Positions 33,210 to 42,101 of a stretch of 61,592 bases of DNA are shown here, piece by piece. Position 1 is the stretch's first letter. Each line of letters begins with the position of its first letter. The stretch is from assembly GCA_045120955.1 (NCBI GenBank), contig JBGVFH010000062.1:1-61592 (forward strand), read 5' to 3'. A model generated the notes under the pieces. The model was not told where the DNA came from. It saw nothing but the letters and a program-made list of their open reading frames with translations, and did no database searches. The translations under genes and the position numbers were made by a program. Origin of the DNA: JAZMZS01 sp045120955 (GTDB lineage: Bacteria > Bacillota > Clostridia > Oscillospirales > CAG-272).

Positions 33210-35603
33210 ATGAATACAACACTACAGGAGCAATATGTCAGCGCAAAGAGGGCGCTTTTTGATAAAGCGTATGGCTTTCTCAATAGCATGCAGAGAAAGT
33301 CGGTTTTTACCATAAACGGACCGCTTCTTATTCTTGCAGGTGCCGGAAGTGGAAAAACCACAGTTCTTGTTCAGCGTATAGCGTACATAATCAAATACGG
33401 TAACGCCTATTTTGATACAAATGTAAGAGGAGATATCACCGAGGCGAAGGTGCGTCAGCTGGAAGACGCACGGTATCTTACCCCCGAAGAGATAAAGCCG
33501 ATACTAAACGAGTTTATTTGTGAGCCGTGTCCGCCATGGGCGGTGCTTGCCATCACCTTTACAAACAAGGCGGCAAAAGAGATAAAGGAACGACTTGAGG
33601 TTGCGGTCGGCGCCGATGGAGGTGCTTCGGATATATGGGCGGGAACATTTCACTCTATATGTATGCGTATTCTGCGCCGTTTCGGTGAAAATGTCGGGTA
33701 TGGCTCAGGCTTTTCCGTTTATGATACGGACGATGCGAAAAAACTCATATGCGAATGTATGAAAAGTCTCAATATAGATGAAAAATTCTTGCCTCCGAAA
33801 GAGGTTCTTTCCGCTATCAGCAGAGCGAAAGACGAGCTGCTCACTCCCGATGACTACGCAGACGAGGTCGGCGCCGATATAAAAAAGCAGCATATTGCAA
33901 AAATATACAGCTTGTATCAAGAAAAGCTTATATCGGCAAATGCACTTGATTTTGACGATATCATAGTTCAGACGGTCAGACTTTTGCGTGAAAATGCAGA
34001 TATCAGAAAATACTATCAGAGCAAGTTCAGATATATATGTGTTGACGAATATCAGGATACAAACTATGCTCAGTTTAAGCTGTGCGAGCTTTTTGCTTCG
34101 GGCAGCAGAAATATAATGGTCGTAGGTGACGATGACCAGAGCATATATAAATTCAGAGGTGCGACCATAGCGAACATTCTGAATTTTGACCGAATATTTT
34201 CTGATGCCGAGACTATAAAGCTCGAGCAAAACTACAGGAGCACATCCAACATACTCAATGCCGCAAACTCTGTTATCAAAAACAACAGTAACAGAAAAGG
34301 CAAGGAGCTGTGGACGGAAAAGGGAGACGGGGAAAAGATCCTTGTAAAGACGGTCCCGACTCAGCTTGATGAGGCAAGGTACATAACAGAGGCACTTGTA
34401 TCAAAGGTGCTCAAGGACGGACGCAAGTATAGCGATTTTGCTGTTCTTTACAGAATGAACGCACAGTCAAACGCTATTGAGTCAGCTTTCGCAAAGAGCG
34501 GTATACCTTACCGTGTTATTGGCGGTATGCGTTTCTATGACCGTAAGGAAATAAAGGATATCATTGCATATCTTCATGTTATCAACAACTCGACAGACAA
34601 TCTCAGACTTCAACGCATAATAAACGAGCCGAAAAGAAAGATCGGCAACGCAACGATAGCGGCACTTGCTACCCTTGCCGATGAGCAGGGTGTCTCCATT
34701 TACAGTATAATGGAACATATAAATGAGCCGCAAAACCTGCTTGTAAGCCGTTCCGCAGACAAGCTCGGAGCTTTTGTCAGAATTATAGAGTCACTCAAAG
34801 AGAAAAAGGACTCTCTTACGGTGCATGAGTTTATCCATGCTGTCATAAACGAAACGGGATACCGTGCTATGCTAATTGACGAGGGAGAACAGGCAAAGGA
34901 TAGGCTTGAGAACCTCGATGAGCTTATTTCCTCTGCAATAGAATATGAAAAAAGCGTTGATGAGCCCACTTTGAGCGGTTTTCTTGAGGATGTTGCGCTT
35001 GTGAGCGATGTTGACAACTACGATACCGAAACGGATGCTGCCGTGCTGATGACTATACACTCGTCAAAGGGGCTTGAATTTCCCGTAGTATTTTTGCCAG
35101 GAATGGAGGACGGCATATTCCCGTCGATAAATTCAGCGATGGATCCCGTCGAGCTTGCCGAGGAAAGACGTCTTGCTTATGTTGCCATTACGAGAGCAAA
35201 AGAGGAGCTCATCATGGTAAAAGCAAACGAACGTGTACTGTATGGCAGGACCTCGCACAATCCTCCGAGCAGATTTGTCGGTGAAATAGACGAGGTGTAT
35301 CTTAAAAAAGAAGATCTTACAAGAGTGAATACGGTACAGCGTCAGGTTCCGGCATCAAGCTACGGCTCGGCAGGCAGATTTGGCGGAGAATTCGCGAAAA
35401 AGCCGACATTTGCCGCCTCATCACAGCCCGCTTCGTTTATCAAATTCAATGTCGGTGACAGCGTCGCACATTTTCAGTACGGTCACGGTGTTGTGCTCAG
35501 CGTAACACCGATGGGAAGCGACCTGCTGTATGAAATCGATTTTGATAAGAGCGGAACTAAAAAAATGATGGCTACGTTTGCAAAGCTGAAAAGAGGCGAA
35601 TAA
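33210..35603 (+). CDS. pcrA: ATP-dependent 3'-5' DNA helicase PcrA/UvrD
   Basis: A 797-residue superfamily 1A helicase of repair and replication. Motifs in order: Q-motif 'LNSMQRKSVF', I 'LAGAGSGKTTVLVQRI' (about residues 47-62), Ia 'AITFTNKAAKEIKERL', II 'YICVDEYQDTNYAQF' (about residues 276-290), III 'MVVGDDDQSIYKFRGA', IV 'LEQNYRST', V 'TIHSSKGLEFPVVFLPG' and VI 'EERRLAYVAITRAKEEL'. The C-terminal 'VGDSVAHFQYGHGVVLSV' is the Tudor-like RNA polymerase-binding tail of PcrA. ligA, often next to pcrA, is not here. It is followed closely by a tRNA-editing-type gene. Confidence 0.95.
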   Translation: MNTTLQEQYVSAKRALFDKAYGFLNSMQRKSVFTINGPLLILAGAGSGKTTVLVQRIAYIIKYGNAYFDTNVRGDITEAKVRQLEDARYLTPEEIKPILNEFICEPCPPWAVLAITFTNKAAKEIKERLEVAVGADGGASDIWAGTFHSICMRILRRFGENVGYGSGFSVYDTDDAKKLICECMKSLNIDEKFLPPKEVLSAISRAKDELLTPDDYADEVGADIKKQHIAKIYSLYQEKLISANALDFDDIIVQTVRLLRENADIRKYYQSKFRYICVDEYQDTNYAQFKLCELFASGSRNIMVVGDDDQSIYKFRGATIANILNFDRIFSDAETIKLEQNYRSTSNILNAANSVIKNNSNRKGKELWTEKGDGEKILVKTVPTQLDEARYITEALVSKVLKDGRKYSDFAVLYRMNAQSNAIESAFAKSGIPYRVIGGMRFYDRKEIKDIIAYLHVINNSTDNLRLQRIINEPKRKIGNATIAALATLADEQGVSIYSIMEHINEPQNLLVSRSADKLGAFVRIIESLKEKKDSLTVHEFIHAVINETGYRAMLIDEGEQAKDRLENLDELISSAIEYEKSVDEPTLSGFLEDVALVSDVDNYDTETDAAVLMTIHSSKGLEFPVVFLPGMEDGIFPSINSAMDPVELAEERRLAYVAITRAKEELIMVKANERVLYGRTSHNPPSRFVGEIDEVYLKKEDLTRVNTVQRQVPASSYGSAGRFGGEFAKKPTFAASSQPASFIKFNVGDSVAHFQYGHGVVLSVTPMGSDLLYEIDFDKSGTKKMMATFAKLKRGE

Positions 35604-35605
35604 CT

Positions 35606-36139
35606 ATGATACTTCAAAAAGGAAGACCCGAGACAAACGAAAACAGACTTGACAAAGAGATACGTGTATACGATTTTCTTGACTCTCTCGGCATAGAATA
35701 CGAGCGCATAGATCACGAAGAGGCAAATACTATGCAAGCTTGTGAGCAGATAGACAGAGCTCTGTGTGCCACTATATGCAAAAATTTGTTTCTGTGCAAC
35801 AGGCAACAGACCGATTTTTATCTTTTGATGATAACATCTGACAAGCATTTTAAAACAAAGGATATATCGGCGCAGATAGGCTCGTCAAGACTCTCTTTTG
35901 CAAGCGAGGAATATATGTTAAAGTTCCTTGACATCACCCCCGGCTCTGTGTCCGTGCTCGGACTTATAAATGACAGGGAAATGAACGTAAGACTGCTCAT
36001 TGATAAGGATGTTGTGTGTGGCGAGTACATCGGCTGTCACCCGTGTATCAATACCTCAAGTCTGAGAATAAAATCATCCGATTTTGTCACAAAGATCATT
36101 CCCGCAATGAAGCACGAGCCTACATATGTTACGTTGTAA
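35606..36139 (+). CDS. YbaK/ProX-type aminoacyl-tRNA deacylase
   Basis: A 177-residue protein of the prolyl-tRNA editing superfamily. 'VYDFLDSLGIEYERIDHEEA' in outline starts the fold, and the catalytic Lys is probably in 'CKNLFLCNRQQTDFYLLMI' (the conserved K-N-L-F-L motif of ProX). 'SRLSFASEEYMLKFLDITPGSVSVLGL' is represented by 'LSFASEEYM' and 'PGSVSVLGL'. ProX hydrolyses Ala-tRNA(Pro). The start is 2 bases after the pcrA stop, so the genes are co-translated. tRNA specificity is inferred. Confidence 0.85.
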   Translation: MILQKGRPETNENRLDKEIRVYDFLDSLGIEYERIDHEEANTMQACEQIDRALCATICKNLFLCNRQQTDFYLLMITSDKHFKTKDISAQIGSSRLSFASEEYMLKFLDITPGSVSVLGLINDREMNVRLLIDKDVVCGEYIGCHPCINTSSLRIKSSDFVTKIIPAMKHEPTYVTL

Positions 36140-36192
36140 GGCCCTATGATTTTGTTTCGTAGAAATTATGTAAAACTTCAGGATAAAAAATA

Positions 36193-36666
36193 ATGCTCAA
36201 AATTATGTTCGTATGCCATGGCAATATCTGCCGTTCTCCTATGGCTGAGTTTATTTTCAAAGATATGGTGTGCAAACGCGACTTGCCAGACCGTTTTTGC
36301 GCCGCATCAAGTGCGACAAGCACTGAGGAGATATGGAGGGGAATTGGAAACCCGATATATCCTCCAGCAAGGGCCGAGCTTGAAAAGCATGGTATATCAT
36401 GCGGTGAAAAGCGTGCCGTACAGCTATGCTCAAGTGACTATGATAAATACGACCTTTTCATAGGCATGGACAGCGCCAATATCCGCAATATGCACCGAAT
36501 TTTAGACGGGGACCCTGAGCAAAAGATAAGAAAGCTCATGGACTATACATCCCGCAAAGGAGATGTAGCCGACCCATGGTATACTGGAAAATTCTGTACA
36601 ACATACAGGGACATCTGCGACGGCTGTGAAAAGCTGCTGGAAGCTCTGCTCGATAACTCGTACTGA
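36193..36666 (+). CDS. Low-molecular-weight protein-tyrosine phosphatase
   Basis: A 157-residue phosphatase. The P-loop 'VCHGNICRSPMAEF' (about residues 7-20, CX5RS) carries the nucleophilic Cys and the phosphate-binding Arg, and 'VADPWYTGKF' near residue 126 provides the general acid Asp. It may dephosphorylate protein Tyr or Arg residues; the target is unknown. Its terminator is directly followed by repeat copy B. Confidence 0.93.
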   Translation: MLKIMFVCHGNICRSPMAEFIFKDMVCKRDLPDRFCAASSATSTEEIWRGIGNPIYPPARAELEKHGISCGEKRAVQLCSSDYDKYDLFIGMDSANIRNMHRILDGDPEQKIRKLMDYTSRKGDVADPWYTGKFCTTYRDICDGCEKLLEALLDNSY

Positions 36667-36680
36667 TCGACAGAAAAAAA

Positions 36681-36720
36681 GAGATAATGGGAAAAAGCTT
36701 TTTCCCGTTATCTCTTTTTT
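36681..36720 (+). terminator. Terminator of the phosphatase gene
   Basis: GAGATAATGGGAAAAA (36681-36696) pairs with TTTTTCCCGTTATCTC (36699-36714) with one wobble, followed by six T. The repeat starts two bases later. Confidence 0.93.
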
Positions 36721-36721
36721 G

Positions 36722-36825
36722 TCGCATAGGAAATTGCGTAATTACGCCCCGCCGTTTGGTTGAGTTAAAGAAAATGCAAATATTACAATAGGCGTGAGGA
36801 TGGGTCACACTGCCCGCTCTTTTTT
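36722..36825 (+). repeat. Terminator-associated dispersed repeat, copy B (most diverged)
   Basis: A 104-bp copy opening with TCGCATAGGAAATTGC directly behind the phosphatase terminator. The central arms have changed: left ACGCC and right GGCGT can pair, where other copies have CTCGCC and GGCGAG, so the ability to pair is kept. It ends GAGGATGGG, then a weak GGG/CCC hairpin and a T-run. It separates two converging gene groups. Confidence 0.8.
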
Positions 36826-36856
36826 CGGCTGCGTTTTTTGAGGTATTTTTGCGGTG

Positions 36857-37276
36857 TTATTTTATTTTTACGTTTACACGGTTTGAGCATTTTGGGCATA
36901 CGGCGGTATGCTCCCCTGAGATCTTTCTCAATCTGAGCACTGATCTGCACGAAGGGCATTTTTTGTATATATGGGTGTGTCTGTCCTGCCATTTGCATTT
37001 TATCAGCTTAAAGTCCGGCAATATCTTTTTTGTTATTACCAAAAAAGTCTCGTTTTCTTTGCGTCTTTTATAGATGTTTCTTGAGAACATTCTGAAAAAC
37101 AGCACTATCATGACAGCGAGCTGAATTATGTCAATAAAAAGCGATATTATCTGTGAAGGAATAAAAATATTGACTATCCATATGACAAAATATACTGACA
37201 GCAAAAAGTAGTTGAGCTTGTCAGAGCCGTATCTTCCGCTCATAAAGCTGATGAGCTTGTAACGTAAACCGTTCAT
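36857..37276 (-). CDS. Small membrane protein with C-terminal zinc ribbon
   Basis: A 139-residue protein with hydrophobic helices at about residues 23-40 and 44-64, a basic stretch, and a C-terminal 'CPSCRSVLRLRKISGEHTAV' in outline. This is a CXXC...CXXC zinc ribbon ending 'CPKCSNRVNVKIK'. Function is unknown; such ribbons mediate protein or nucleic-acid contacts. It follows the neighbouring 216-residue gene by 22 bases and is probably in its operon. Confidence 0.7.
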   Translation of the reverse strand: MNGLRYKLISFMSGRYGSDKLNYFLLSVYFVIWIVNIFIPSQIISLFIDIIQLAVMIVLFFRMFSRNIYKRRKENETFLVITKKILPDFKLIKCKWQDRHTHIYKKCPSCRSVLRLRKISGEHTAVCPKCSNRVNVKIK

Positions 37277-37298
37277 TATTTATCCTTTCAATTTTGAG

Positions 37299-37949
37299 TT
37301 ATGACTCAATTAATTTTTTAAAAACCGAAAGCTGAAATTCGTATTCATCGCTGTTGCGATTTGATGCAAGACTCTGCATAAGTACGTTTTCTCTAAAGCA
37401 CAGCACCGTGTCCTCGGGCATCTCTGCAAAAATCGAATATTTGTCCGCAAGACTTGTCGAGGCAAGCGGTATGCAGTAGCCGTCGCGGGAGCTTTGTGCG
37501 GCGATATCGGATATCTCTGCGATAGGCGTTATCAGCTCTTCTTTTTCTATCAGAGAATAAAGCTCGCTGTCAAGTATCAGCATATTGAAGCTCGCAGTAT
37601 AAAGAAAATCAAAGAAATCGCTTGTCTGCTGCATATTTATGCCTGCGTTGTAATATGCATCGTCCTGTTCGTACTTTTCTTTGAGCTCCTCTGATACATA
37701 TACGAAGCTGTTGATACACACGCTTTGTCTGTCGGATTGCATATGGTCGTTGACAGCGTCCGTTAGCTGTTTTGACTCTTCTGCGCCTATGTACAGCGGA
37801 CCCGCATACAGGGTATACATATCATATTTGTTTTTGCTTGTACATTGAGTAAGGCAAACCGCCAACGCAAGAGCAAAAAATACTACTATTATCGTCACCC
37901 ATTTATAGTGATACCAGTAGTTTTCAAACCACAGTTTGACTTTTTTCAT
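37299..37949 (-). CDS. Uncharacterised membrane-anchored protein
   Basis: A 216-residue protein. An N-terminal basic segment 'MKKVKLWFENYWYHYKW' precedes one hydrophobic helix (about residues 18-36) ending in Cys. The soluble part (about residues 40-216) is probably outside the cell. It has alternating alpha/beta sequence with 'FFDFLYTASFNMLILDSELY' and no catalytic motif I recognise, though it weakly recalls a binding-protein lobe. The AspXLeu-rich layout is common among clostridial hypothetical proteins. It ends 22 bases before the zinc-ribbon gene. Confidence 0.65.
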   Translation of the reverse strand: MKKVKLWFENYWYHYKWVTIIVVFFALALAVCLTQCTSKNKYDMYTLYAGPLYIGAEESKQLTDAVNDHMQSDRQSVCINSFVYVSEELKEKYEQDDAYYNAGINMQQTSDFFDFLYTASFNMLILDSELYSLIEKEELITPIAEISDIAAQSSRDGYCIPLASTSLADKYSIFAEMPEDTVLCFRENVLMQSLASNRNSDEYEFQLSVFKKLIES

Positions 37950-38045
37950 TTTAACCTCTGAGCGTTAAAAATTATTTGTCCGTATATAAATTTTACCTTT
38001 TATTTATGAATAAAGTATTTGATTATTGTATCTTTTATTTATATT

Positions 38046-39371
38046 TTAAACAATGTGTCTTTTCCATTTTCCCTTTCGGTAGTAGAAAAGGGACAGCGCC
38101 ATGCCGACGCCCCAGCCAAAGGGCCAAGACATCCATATTCCTACAGAGCCGAAAAAATGCGATAAAAGATAAGCGAGCGCAACTCTTATCACAAGGTCGG
38201 AAAAAGTGCCTATCAAAAAATACTTCATTGCGCCCGAGCCGCGCAAAACGCCGTCAGGTACGAGCTTGAGAGCTGCACATAAGTAAAACGGAGAGAGTAT
38301 ACGCAAATATTCACAACCCGTTTTTATTGCATCTTCGGTAGGATTTTCTATAAAGAAAGTTATGAGATATTCGGGTATTATGAGAAACGGAAGCATAAAT
38401 ACAAGCGCTACGGCAAAACCGATCTTCAGTCCGACTCTAAAGCCCTCTTTTACTCTCTCAAACTTGTACGCACCTATGTTTTGAGCTGTATATGCGGAAA
38501 TGCCGTTTCCGAGGGTGGTCATTGTGTTTATTGTAAAATTGTTGAGCTTGACACCTGCTCCGTAGCCGGCTATAACAGGCGTTCCGTAGCCGTTTATCAG
38601 TCCTTGCAGCAGTATATTTCCTATAGATATCACGCTTTGCTGCAGGATGCTGGGCAGAGCAACATTAGCTATTTTTTTGAGCAGCTCTGCGGAGAAGATC
38701 CTGCTCGCTTTTTCTTTTATTGCTCTCAGTCTGAAAAACAATACAGCAACCGACAGTATGCAAGCCATAGCCTGTGAGGTAAATGTAGCCCATGCAATGC
38801 CTTTGACACCTTGACCGACAAAGAGAATATCAAGCACTATGTTCAAAACCGATGAGAGCACTAGGAATATAAGAGGGGTGAGCGAATCTCCCATAGAAGA
38901 GAACGTGCCTGTCGATATGTTGTAAATAAACATAAATGCAAAACCGAGTATATATATGACAAGGTAATCACAGCATTCGTCAAATATTGCCTTCGGTGTG
39001 TTTATCATGTTAAGAAGCATCGGCAGGCAAAGGATACCGATACACGTCAAAGCTACCGATAAAACTGAAGCGCAAATAAATGTTGTTGATACGGCGCTTT
39101 TCATATCAGAGTAGTTTTTGGCTCCGAAAAGCTGAGAAATTATGACAGAACATCCGATATTGGAGCCGACGGATATTGCCATGAATATTAGTGTGATCTC
39201 GTAAGAGTTGCTGATAGCGGCAAAGGAATTTTCACCGAGAAATTTTCCTGCAATCACACTGTCAGCGATGTTGTATATCTGCTGGCACATAACGCTTACG
39301 AGCAGGGGAAGTGTAAATAAAAGCAGTTTTTTTGTAATATTACCTGTGGTTAAGTCATTTATCTTTTTCAT
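38046..39371 (-). CDS. MATE family efflux transporter
   Basis: A 441-residue, 12-helix membrane protein of the NorM/DinF multidrug and toxin extrusion family. The N-terminal 'LTTGNITKKLLLFTLPLLVS' and the 'QQIYNIADSVIAGKFLG' that follows it are characteristic, and the two halves show the usual internal repeat. It exports cationic compounds using a Na+ or H+ gradient; the substrate is unknown. No strong Shine-Dalgarno is seen (AGG at about 12 bases). A perfect palindrome lies 26 bases upstream of the ATG. Confidence 0.92.
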   Translation of the reverse strand: MKKINDLTTGNITKKLLLFTLPLLVSVMCQQIYNIADSVIAGKFLGENSFAAISNSYEITLIFMAISVGSNIGCSVIISQLFGAKNYSDMKSAVSTTFICASVLSVALTCIGILCLPMLLNMINTPKAIFDECCDYLVIYILGFAFMFIYNISTGTFSSMGDSLTPLIFLVLSSVLNIVLDILFVGQGVKGIAWATFTSQAMACILSVAVLFFRLRAIKEKASRIFSAELLKKIANVALPSILQQSVISIGNILLQGLINGYGTPVIAGYGAGVKLNNFTINTMTTLGNGISAYTAQNIGAYKFERVKEGFRVGLKIGFAVALVFMLPFLIIPEYLITFFIENPTEDAIKTGCEYLRILSPFYLCAALKLVPDGVLRGSGAMKYFLIGTFSDLVIRVALAYLLSHFFGSVGIWMSWPFGWGVGMALSLFYYRKGKWKRHIV

Positions 39372-39396
39372 AATTATGTATGCCTGTGCACAAATT

Positions 39397-39418
39397 TTGA
39401 CCGCCGATCGGCGGTCAA
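39397..39418. promoter_or_regulatory. Perfect 22-bp palindrome upstream of the MATE gene
   Basis: Half-site TTGACCGCCGA and its exact complement TCGGCGGTCAA meet with no spacer. It lies 26 bases before the MATE ATG and 15 bases after the end of the phosphoribosyltransferase gene. Its GC-rich core stands out in an AT-rich gap. It lacks a clear T-tract in the direction of transcription, so it looks more like an operator for a dimeric repressor than a terminator, but a terminator or mRNA hairpin cannot be excluded. Confidence 0.6.
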
Positions 39419-39433
39419 GTGTGAAATGTAAGA

Positions 39434-39988
39434 TCAGAGTGGATTTCCGTTTTTGTCAAGGAGGGGGAGCTTTTCAAGATATATTATATCATCTCTGTCC
39501 GCAGCATCGCCTTCTGCCAAAATTGCCGCTTTTCCTATGATGTGCGCGCCTGCCTGCGTAGCAAGCTTAACAAGTGCGTCGAGCGATTTTCCCGTTGATA
39601 TTACGTCGTCTACGATGAGCAGACGCTTACCTTTGATGAGTTCAGCCTCTGCGGTATCAAGATAAAGCTTCTGTTCACCCTCTGTGGTGATGGACTGAAC
39701 CGTTACTTCAAATACTCCTGACATATAGAGCTTCGGTTTTTTTCTTGCACATATGTATTTTTTGTCGCCGTTTGCCAGAGCCATGTCGTGTGCGAGCGGA
39801 ATGCCTTTTGCCTCGGCGGTAAGTATATAGTCATATTCGGGTACCTTTGCGAGGAGTGCCTTTGCACACGCTCTTGAAAGCTCCGGATCGCCTATGATGA
39901 CAAACCCCGCTATTTGCAGATCCTCATTTAGAGGGCATATAGGAAGCTCACGTTCAAGCCCCGCAACATTCAGATGGTAATATTTCAT
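39434..39988 (-). CDS. Purine phosphoribosyltransferase (adenine/xanthine type)
   Basis: A 184-residue type I phosphoribosyltransferase. The PRPP motif is 'LLIVDDVISTGKSLDAL' (about residues 118-134), and 'YDYILTAEAKGIPLAHDMA' (about residues 53-71) is the substrate-side loop. It salvages a purine base with PRPP. It is close to Apt in length and motif but could be Xpt-like; no purine riboswitch is seen upstream. Its own promoter precedes it, and GAGGTG is the Shine-Dalgarno. Confidence 0.8.
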   Translation of the reverse strand: MKYYHLNVAGLERELPICPLNEDLQIAGFVIIGDPELSRACAKALLAKVPEYDYILTAEAKGIPLAHDMALANGDKKYICARKKPKLYMSGVFEVTVQSITTEGEQKLYLDTAEAELIKGKRLLIVDDVISTGKSLDALVKLATQAGAHIIGKAAILAEGDAADRDDIIYLEKLPLLDKNGNPL

Positions 39989-40025
39989 AATTCACCTCAT
40001 TAGAGTACAAAATTCATACATAATA

Positions 40026-40053
40026 ATTATACTCTTATTCATTCTGCTGTCAA
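40026..40053 (-). promoter_or_regulatory. Promoter of the phosphoribosyltransferase gene
   Basis: On the minus strand TTGACA (40048-40053) and TATAAT (40026-40031) are both consensus, 16 bases apart. Confidence 0.75.
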
Positions 40054-40108
40054 TAATTTAAGATGTTTTTTGACAAAAAATTCTTTTCTAATGGAACTGT
40101 AAAGCTTT

Positions 40109-40214
40109 AAAAAAGCGAGCAGTGCCCGCCGCCATCCTCTCGCCTACCGTTATTTTTTTCATTGCAAAAGATGTGAAAAACGGCGAGTGAGGATCTGTTC
40201 ATTTTCCTATGCGA
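40109..40214 (-). repeat. Terminator-associated dispersed repeat, copy C
   Basis: A 106-bp copy on the minus strand, starting TCGCATAGGAAAATG right after the asnA terminator. ATCCT..CTCGCC pairs with GGCGAG..AGGAT; the apex is TTTT/AAAA instead of TTCT/AGAA. It ends GCGGGCACTGCTCGC and six T. Immediately beyond lies AAGCTTTACA (minus strand; plus-strand positions 40098-40107), which copy D also has. It lies between asnA and the phosphoribosyltransferase gene, downstream of asnA. Confidence 0.87.
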
Positions 40215-40259
40215 TAAAAAACGAAATTCTCCTGCAGAGCTTTGCTCCGAGGAGAATTT
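40215..40259 (-). terminator. Terminator of asnA
   Basis: AAATTCTCCT (40224-40233) and AGGAGAATTT (40250-40259) are perfect arms; on the minus strand CGTTTTTTA follows, then repeat copy C. Confidence 0.92.
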
Positions 40260-40285
40260 GTGTATATTTATTAACCCCAACTATA

Positions 40286-41293
40286 TCAGAGCAACGGTAT
40301 GCCGTTTTCTTCACATATGCGCTGTGTTTCTGCGTCCCAAATGCTCGACTGTACCTCGCCGATGTGCGCACAACCCATAAGAAGCATACAAAGGCGTGAC
40401 TGACCGATACCTCCGCCGATAGTGAGGGGAAGCTCGTCATTGAGAAGCATTTTGTGGAAGGGAAGCTCTCTTCTGCTGTTACAGCCCGCTATGTCAAGCT
40501 GCTCTGAGAGAGACTGTGCGTCAACTCTGATGCCCATAGAAGAAATCTCAAATGCACGCTCAAGTACGTCGTTGTAGAAAATGATGTCTCCGTTGAGCGA
40601 CCAATCGTCATAGTCAGGCGCACGGTTGCCGTGTTTGTTGCCTGATTTGAGTGCTGCACCGATCTGCATAATAAATGCGGTACGATGCTCTTTTACATAT
40701 GCATCTTCTCTTTGCTCCGGAGTAAGGTCGGGGTACATATCTTCAAGCTGCTGTGTGGTGACAAAGGATATGTTACGGCACAGCTGTGTCGACAGCTGTG
40801 GGAATTGAACCTTGAGCTTATCATTTACATCGCAAATCGCATTGACGATAGATTGCACGGTTGACTTGAGATAATCGACCGTTCTGTCTTTGCGCTCTAT
40901 GACCTTTTCCCAGTCCCATTGGTCAACATATATAGAATGGATGTTATCGAGCTCTTCGTCTCGGCGGATAGCATTCATGTCTGTGTATAGACCCGTATGA
41001 ACATGGAAGTTGTAACGCTTAAGCGCAAGCCTTTTCCATTTTGCGAGCGAGTGTACAACCTGCGCTTCCGCACCTACAGCCGGAATATCAAAGGATACGG
41101 GTCTTTCTGTGCCGTTCAGATCGTCATTGAGTCCGGATGATCCCAAAACGAAAAGCGGGGCTGATACACGCTTTAAACTTAGCAATGCCGTGAGATTGGA
41201 TTGGAATGTATTTCTTATAAATGAAATTGCGCGCTGTGTGTCGTAGCTGTCGAGCTTCGGCTTGTAATCTTTCGGAATATATGTAGTGTTCAT
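40286..41293 (-). CDS. asnA: Aspartate-ammonia ligase (asparagine synthetase A)
   Basis: A 335-residue class II synthetase-like enzyme that makes asparagine from aspartate, ammonia and ATP. Recognisable segments are 'KLDSYDTQRAISFIRNTFQ', 'LFVLGSSGLNDDLNGTERPV', 'YVDQWDWEKVI', and the C-terminal 'LTIGGGIGQSRLCMLLM' (motif 3 with Arg). It lies 53 bases after yebC, so argS-yebC-asnA may be one unit. A strong terminator and repeat copy C follow. Confidence 0.95.
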   Translation of the reverse strand: MNTTYIPKDYKPKLDSYDTQRAISFIRNTFQSNLTALLSLKRVSAPLFVLGSSGLNDDLNGTERPVSFDIPAVGAEAQVVHSLAKWKRLALKRYNFHVHTGLYTDMNAIRRDEELDNIHSIYVDQWDWEKVIERKDRTVDYLKSTVQSIVNAICDVNDKLKVQFPQLSTQLCRNISFVTTQQLEDMYPDLTPEQREDAYVKEHRTAFIMQIGAALKSGNKHGNRAPDYDDWSLNGDIIFYNDVLERAFEISSMGIRVDAQSLSEQLDIAGCNSRRELPFHKMLLNDELPLTIGGGIGQSRLCMLLMGCAHIGEVQSSIWDAETQRICEENGIPLL

Positions 41294-41346
41294 AGTAGGC
41301 TCCGTTATGTGTTTAATGCAATTTGTGGAATAATAAATGCTGTTTT

Positions 41347-42075
41347 TTACTGCACGTTTTCCCAGTTATGGAATACGTCTTGCACATCTTCATCCTCTTC
41401 AAGATACTCAAGGAGAAGTCCCATGTGCTTTATGCTTTCTTCGTCTTCAAGAGTGATGTAGTTTGACGGAATTTTATCAAGCTCCGCACTCTCGATCTTG
41501 TATCCCTTGCCTTCGAGCTCTTCTCTTGCAGCCGAAAGGTCAGATACCTCTGTCGTTATCTCGAAGCAATCCTCGTCAGCGGAAAAGTCTGCAGCTCCCG
41601 CTTCAAGTGCTGCCTCCATCAACTCATCCTCGTCAGCGCCGCTTTCACGGGATATGATGATGACACCCTTGTCTTCAAAAAGATATGAAACACATCCGTT
41701 TTGACCGAGATTTCCTCCGAACTTGTCAAAATAGTGTCTTACATTACCGCCTGTACGGTTTCTGTTGTCGGTAGCAGCTCTGACGATTACCGCAACACCG
41801 CAAGGACCATAACCTTCATAATTTACTTCCTCGTAATTTACATCATTGTTTCCTGAGAATTTTTTGATTACTCTTTCAATGTTGTCGTTAGGAACGTTAT
41901 TTGCTTTTGCTTTTTGAATAAGGTCACGCAGCTTGCTGTTTGAGGCAGGGTCGGGACCGCCCTCCTTTATCGCAATAGCCATTTCTTTTCCGATCTTCGT
42001 GAAAACCTTGGCTCTTTGAGCATCGGTTTTCTCTTTTTTATGCATTATGTTTTTCCATTTGCTGTGTCCTGACAT
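41347..42075 (-). CDS. yebC: YebC/PmpR family protein
   Basis: A 242-residue protein of the TACO1/YebC family. The signature 'SGHSKWKNIMHKKEKTDAQR' begins at residue 2, followed by 'FTKIGKEMAIAIKEGGPDP' and 'YEGYGPCGVAVIV'. YebC members were annotated as regulators, and recent work links the family to translation through difficult (proline-rich) sequences. It begins 26 bases after argS. Length and motif order are complete. Confidence 0.95.
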   Translation of the reverse strand: MSGHSKWKNIMHKKEKTDAQRAKVFTKIGKEMAIAIKEGGPDPASNSKLRDLIQKAKANNVPNDNIERVIKKFSGNNDVNYEEVNYEGYGPCGVAVIVRAATDNRNRTGGNVRHYFDKFGGNLGQNGCVSYLFEDKGVIIISRESGADEDELMEAALEAGAADFSADEDCFEITTEVSDLSAAREELEGKGYKIESAELDKIPSNYITLEDEESIKHMGLLLEYLEEDEDVQDVFHNWENVQ

Positions 42076-42101
42076 TTTATACCTCTACTGTGTGTTAATC
42101 A

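Noticed and set aside
37976..38269. Plus-strand ORF opposite the end of the MATE gene
   Set aside because: It is antisense to a well-supported transporter gene and has composition typical of a shadow frame.
40001..40060. Purine riboswitch before the phosphoribosyltransferase gene
   Set aside because: The leader from the promoter to the ATG is under 40 bases, too short for the aptamer, and lacks its conserved junction.
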